A stretch of 6,402 bases of DNA from Thermoplasmata archaeon (GTDB lineage: Archaea > Thermoplasmatota > Thermoplasmata > Lutacidiplasmatales > UBA184): contig JAJZGO010000086.1 of the NCBI GenBank assembly GCA_021798415.1, forward strand, positions 1-6,402. The letters are read 5' to 3'. The notes beneath the pieces were generated by a model. It had not been told where the DNA came from. It worked only from the letters and a program-made list of their open reading frames with translations, and ran no database searches. Each line of letters starts with the position of its first letter. The stretch's first letter is position 1. The position numbers and the translations under genes were made by a program. This document shows positions 4,997 to 6,402 of the stretch, piece after piece.

Positions 4997-5594
4997 AGAG
5001 TTTCGCGCGGCGCTACGCTTGGAGTCGGCGCCGTATCGTCGAGTTCAAGCCTTCGTCGCGATGCTGGGCGAGGAATCCGGCCTTGGCGTCGAAGGCCTGA
5101 CCGTGGTGGGCGGATCGGCACTCGAGATCTACACTCGAGGCGATTACGTCTCCGACCACATCGATCTTGTCGCTTCGGACCGAAGACGAGTGGAGCAAGT
5201 GCTCCGATCCTGGGGCTTTCGGCAGGAGGGGATGTATTGGGGGCACCCCGACCTGAAGCCGCTGGTGCAGATCGTCGGCCGGCACGACAGCGGTTCTCGA
5301 CAGCGAAACCAGATCGTGTCGACCCGTTACGGTCGGGTAAGAGTCGGGTCCATCGAGGACATCGTCTGGAAACGGGTCGTAGAGGCGAGATACTGGAGGA
5401 GGTCGGAGGCGCTGGACGAAGCGATGCTGGCCGCGCGTCGGTACGGGAGTCGTATCGATTGGGAGTATATCGGGTTCCAGGCTAAGAAGAACGGCGTGGA
5501 CGACTTGATCCCCGACCTCCGCCGACAGGCCGGGCTTGATCTCGGACTCGATCGGCCACAGAAAGAGACACGCAAAAGGCTCCTTCGCGAGTAG
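4986..5594 (+). CDS. Nucleotidyltransferase-fold protein (AbiEii/DUF6036-like), altered active site
   Basis: The 202-residue product has the polymerase-beta nucleotidyltransferase core. A helical lead-in precedes the strand and loop LTVVGGSALEIY (38-49, the G-G-S motif) and, after the expected gap, the acidic strand SDHIDLVA (56-63). Further family-like blocks follow: WGHPDLKPLVQIVG (85-98), then VRVGSIEDIVWKRVVEA (118-134), then LDEAMLAARRYG (143-154) and IDWEYIGFQAKKNGVDDLIPDL (157-178). Families of this kind include AbiEii toxins of type IV toxin-antitoxin systems, which transfer nucleotides to a cellular target such as tRNA. Here the usual D-x-D is H58-I-D60 with D57 shifted one place, and Gln95 stands where an acidic residue is expected. 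Activity may be lost or altered. Third codon positions are clearly less GC-rich than in the SRPBCC gene (hand count of the first 70 codons: 33% versus 11% ending in A or T), which hints at a different history. Confidence 0.8.
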   Translation: MDAEEFRAALRLESAPYRRVQAFVAMLGEESGLGVEGLTVVGGSALEIYTRGDYVSDHIDLVASDRRRVEQVLRSWGFRQEGMYWGHPDLKPLVQIVGRHDSGSRQRNQIVSTRYGRVRVGSIEDIVWKRVVEARYWRRSEALDEAMLAARRYGSRIDWEYIGFQAKKNGVDDLIPDLRRQAGLDLGLDRPQKETRKRLLRE

Positions 5595-5627
5595 TCTCTG
5601 TGGCGCTTGGCTGCGGTCCCGAGACGG

Positions 5628-5641
5628 GGCTCTCTGGAGCC
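5628..5641 (+). terminator. Possible terminator hairpin after the nucleotidyltransferase
   Basis: GGCTC (5628-5632) and GAGCC (5637-5641) can form a 5-bp stem with a 4-base loop about 34 bases after the stop codon. A modest T-containing stretch (TTTGATTG) follows. The stem is short and the T tract poor, so the call is weak. Confidence 0.25.
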
Positions 5642-5714
5642 GAGGTTTGATTGACGCCGGTGGGGTTTCGATGCAGGACATGGGTTCCGATTCGAAGTCG
5701 CTGCCGGGGGAAGG

Positions 5715-5719
5715 TTTAT
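5715..5719 (+). promoter_or_regulatory. TATA box for the zinc-ribbon membrane protein
   Basis: TTTAT, preceded by a purine-rich GGGGGAAGG that could serve as a BRE, is centred about 26 bases before 5743. A transcript starting there would have a leader of about 11 bases containing the GAGG at 5745-5748. The ATG at 5718 overlaps this element and is therefore unlikely to be the translation start. Confidence 0.55.
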
Positions 5720-5744
5720 GGACGATGACCGTCCGTTCCCTACC

Positions 5745-5749
5745 GAGGT
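5745..5749 (+). promoter_or_regulatory. Shine-Dalgarno site that selects ATG 5754
   Basis: GAGGT ends 4 bases before ATG 5754. Together with the TATA box over the upstream ATG at 5718, it fixes the start four residues before the first zinc-ribbon cysteine region. Confidence 0.65.
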
Positions 5750-5753
5750 AACC

Positions 5754-6176
5754 ATGACGTCTCCGTCGTATTGTTCCCGCTGCGGGGGATCCCTCGCCCC
5801 GGGAGCCGGCTTCTGTGCGGCCTGCGGAACCCCAGTGGCATCCCCGTCCGCGACCTCGCCAACGTCGGCCCCGGCGGCCGCGGGCACGGCGCCCGCGTCT
5901 CGGGTGGCTACGTCGATGCCCGTAAAGATGCCGGCGTGGCTCGACCTCGGCCTTTTGGTGACCGGCATCGGCGCGCTGCTCGCCTTCATCGGCTTCTTGT
6001 TCGGTTCCGCGGCCGTGGGTCAAACCGGTTCGGGCGGGAATTTCGCCACGTACCAGGGCGACCTCGAGACGTTCTTCGTCCTGACCGGGTTCGGTCTCCT
6101 TCTGATCGTCGGTGGCTGGATCTTCCGCGTGGTCGACGCGACGCGCAAGTCGATGCGCAAGGCGGCCGGCCCGTAG
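5754..6176 (+). CDS. Zinc-ribbon protein with two transmembrane helices
   Basis: The 140-residue product begins with a zinc ribbon of the zinc_ribbon_2/zf-ribbon type: C7-x2-C10 in YCSRCGG and C21-x2-C24 in FCAACGTPV. An Ala/Ser/Pro/Thr-rich flexible linker follows (about 27-57). Two hydrophobic helices come next, at about 62-88 (WLDLGLLVTGIGALLAFIGF and onward) and about 107-128 (FFVLTGFGLLLIVGGWIF), separated by a Gly/Asn/Thr-rich loop. A short basic tail ends the protein. Zinc-ribbon proteins with this layout are common in archaea and mostly uncharacterised; the ribbon is presumably cytoplasmic, with the helices anchoring it. ATG 5754 is chosen from the Shine-Dalgarno and TATA spacing. The gene converges on the membrane protein at the right edge and has its own promoter. 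Confidence 0.85.
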   Translation: MTSPSYCSRCGGSLAPGAGFCAACGTPVASPSATSPTSAPAAAGTAPASRVATSMPVKMPAWLDLGLLVTGIGALLAFIGFLFGSAAVGQTGSGGNFATYQGDLETFFVLTGFGLLLIVGGWIFRVVDATRKSMRKAAGP

Positions 6177-6215
6177 ACCACTTCGGGCGCGACGGTCGGC
6201 CCCCGGGTCGTTCGC

Positions 6216-6402
6216 CTAGGCCGACGTGCGCTCGGGAGCGGTCTCGAGGTAGCGGAACGCGGCCGCGCCCGCGAGGACGAAGGCGACCGCGATCGCGAGC
6301 AGGACGGCGACCGCGGCCGTCGCCGGTGTCGTGGTCGGATAACCGGAGAGCGGGCCGCTCGTCAGCGTTCCCGAAAGGTAGCTGCGCAGGTAGTAGATCA
6401 GC
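6216..6402 (-). CDS. C-terminal end of an integral membrane protein, possibly an ABC-2 type permease
   Basis: The minus strand is open from the window edge to a TAG at 6218-6216, giving 61 complete residues plus the stop. The sequence reads IYYLRSYLSGTLTSGPLSGY, then a hydrophobic helix (AAVAVLLAIAVAFVLAGAAA) and a short charged tail with FRYLETAPERTSA. A last extracellular loop, final transmembrane helix and short cytoplasmic tail are typical of the end of ABC-2 family permeases, but 61 residues cannot prove the family and other polytopic membrane proteins end the same way. Codon use is strongly GC-rich at third positions, as expected for a real gene here. It converges with the zinc-ribbon gene, with only 39 bases between the two stop codons. 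Confidence 0.7.
   Translation of the reverse strand, partial: LIYYLRSYLSGTLTSGPLSGYPTTTPATAAVAVLLAIAVAFVLAGAAAFRYLETAPERTSA

Noticed and set aside
5718..5753. ATG 5718 as start of the zinc-ribbon protein
   Set aside because: It overlaps the TATA box and would precede the likely transcription start. ATG 5754 has a Shine-Dalgarno site.
5013..6023. A 336-codon open frame on the minus strand
   Set aside because: It lies opposite the nucleotidyltransferase and zinc-ribbon genes, has no recognisable motif, and is rich in Arg, Pro and His as expected for an antisense frame in GC-rich DNA.

Overview
The window is about two-thirds G+C and densely coded on both strands. Several signs point to an archaeon, most likely a high-GC euryarchaeote such as a Thermoplasmatota lineage. 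These are TATA-like AT patches about 25 bases before probable transcription starts in otherwise GC-rich spacers, a mix of strong Shine-Dalgarno and apparently leaderless starts, a short zinc-ribbon membrane protein, and an archaeal-style winged-helix plus nucleotidyltransferase pair. The phylum is an inference; there is no rRNA, tRNA or marker gene here to prove it.

Layout from left to right. Positions 1-231 (minus) hold the N-terminal end of a class I SAM-dependent methyltransferase that runs off the window. It is divergent from a small uncharacterised ORF (479-784, plus). A TTG-started, membrane-bound metal-dependent hydrolase of the YdjM/YfhP type follows (962-1948, plus). After a 305-base gene-free spacer comes a VOC/glyoxalase-fold protein (2254-2643, minus), probably leaderless. 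A 371-base gap with back-to-back promoters separates it from a Gly/Ala-rich six-helix membrane protein with an internal duplication (3015-3743, plus).

Positions 3990-5594 form a tight plus-strand cluster of three genes: an SRPBCC/START-like ligand-binding protein, a winged-helix DNA-binding protein and a polymerase-beta-fold nucleotidyltransferase. The last two overlap and resemble an AbiE-like (type IV) toxin-antitoxin pair, but the nucleotidyltransferase active site looks altered (HID instead of DxD, and Gln where the third acidic residue is expected). The winged-helix gene has no normal start codon ahead of its first helix; a CTG overlapping the preceding stop codon (CTGA) is the best candidate. 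This cluster is the most interesting part of the window.

The right end carries a zinc-ribbon, two-helix membrane protein (5754-6176, plus) with a clear promoter and Shine-Dalgarno site. It converges on the C-terminal end of an integral membrane protein (6216-6402, minus), possibly an ABC-2 type permease. No tRNA, rRNA, CRISPR array, insertion sequence or long repeat was seen.
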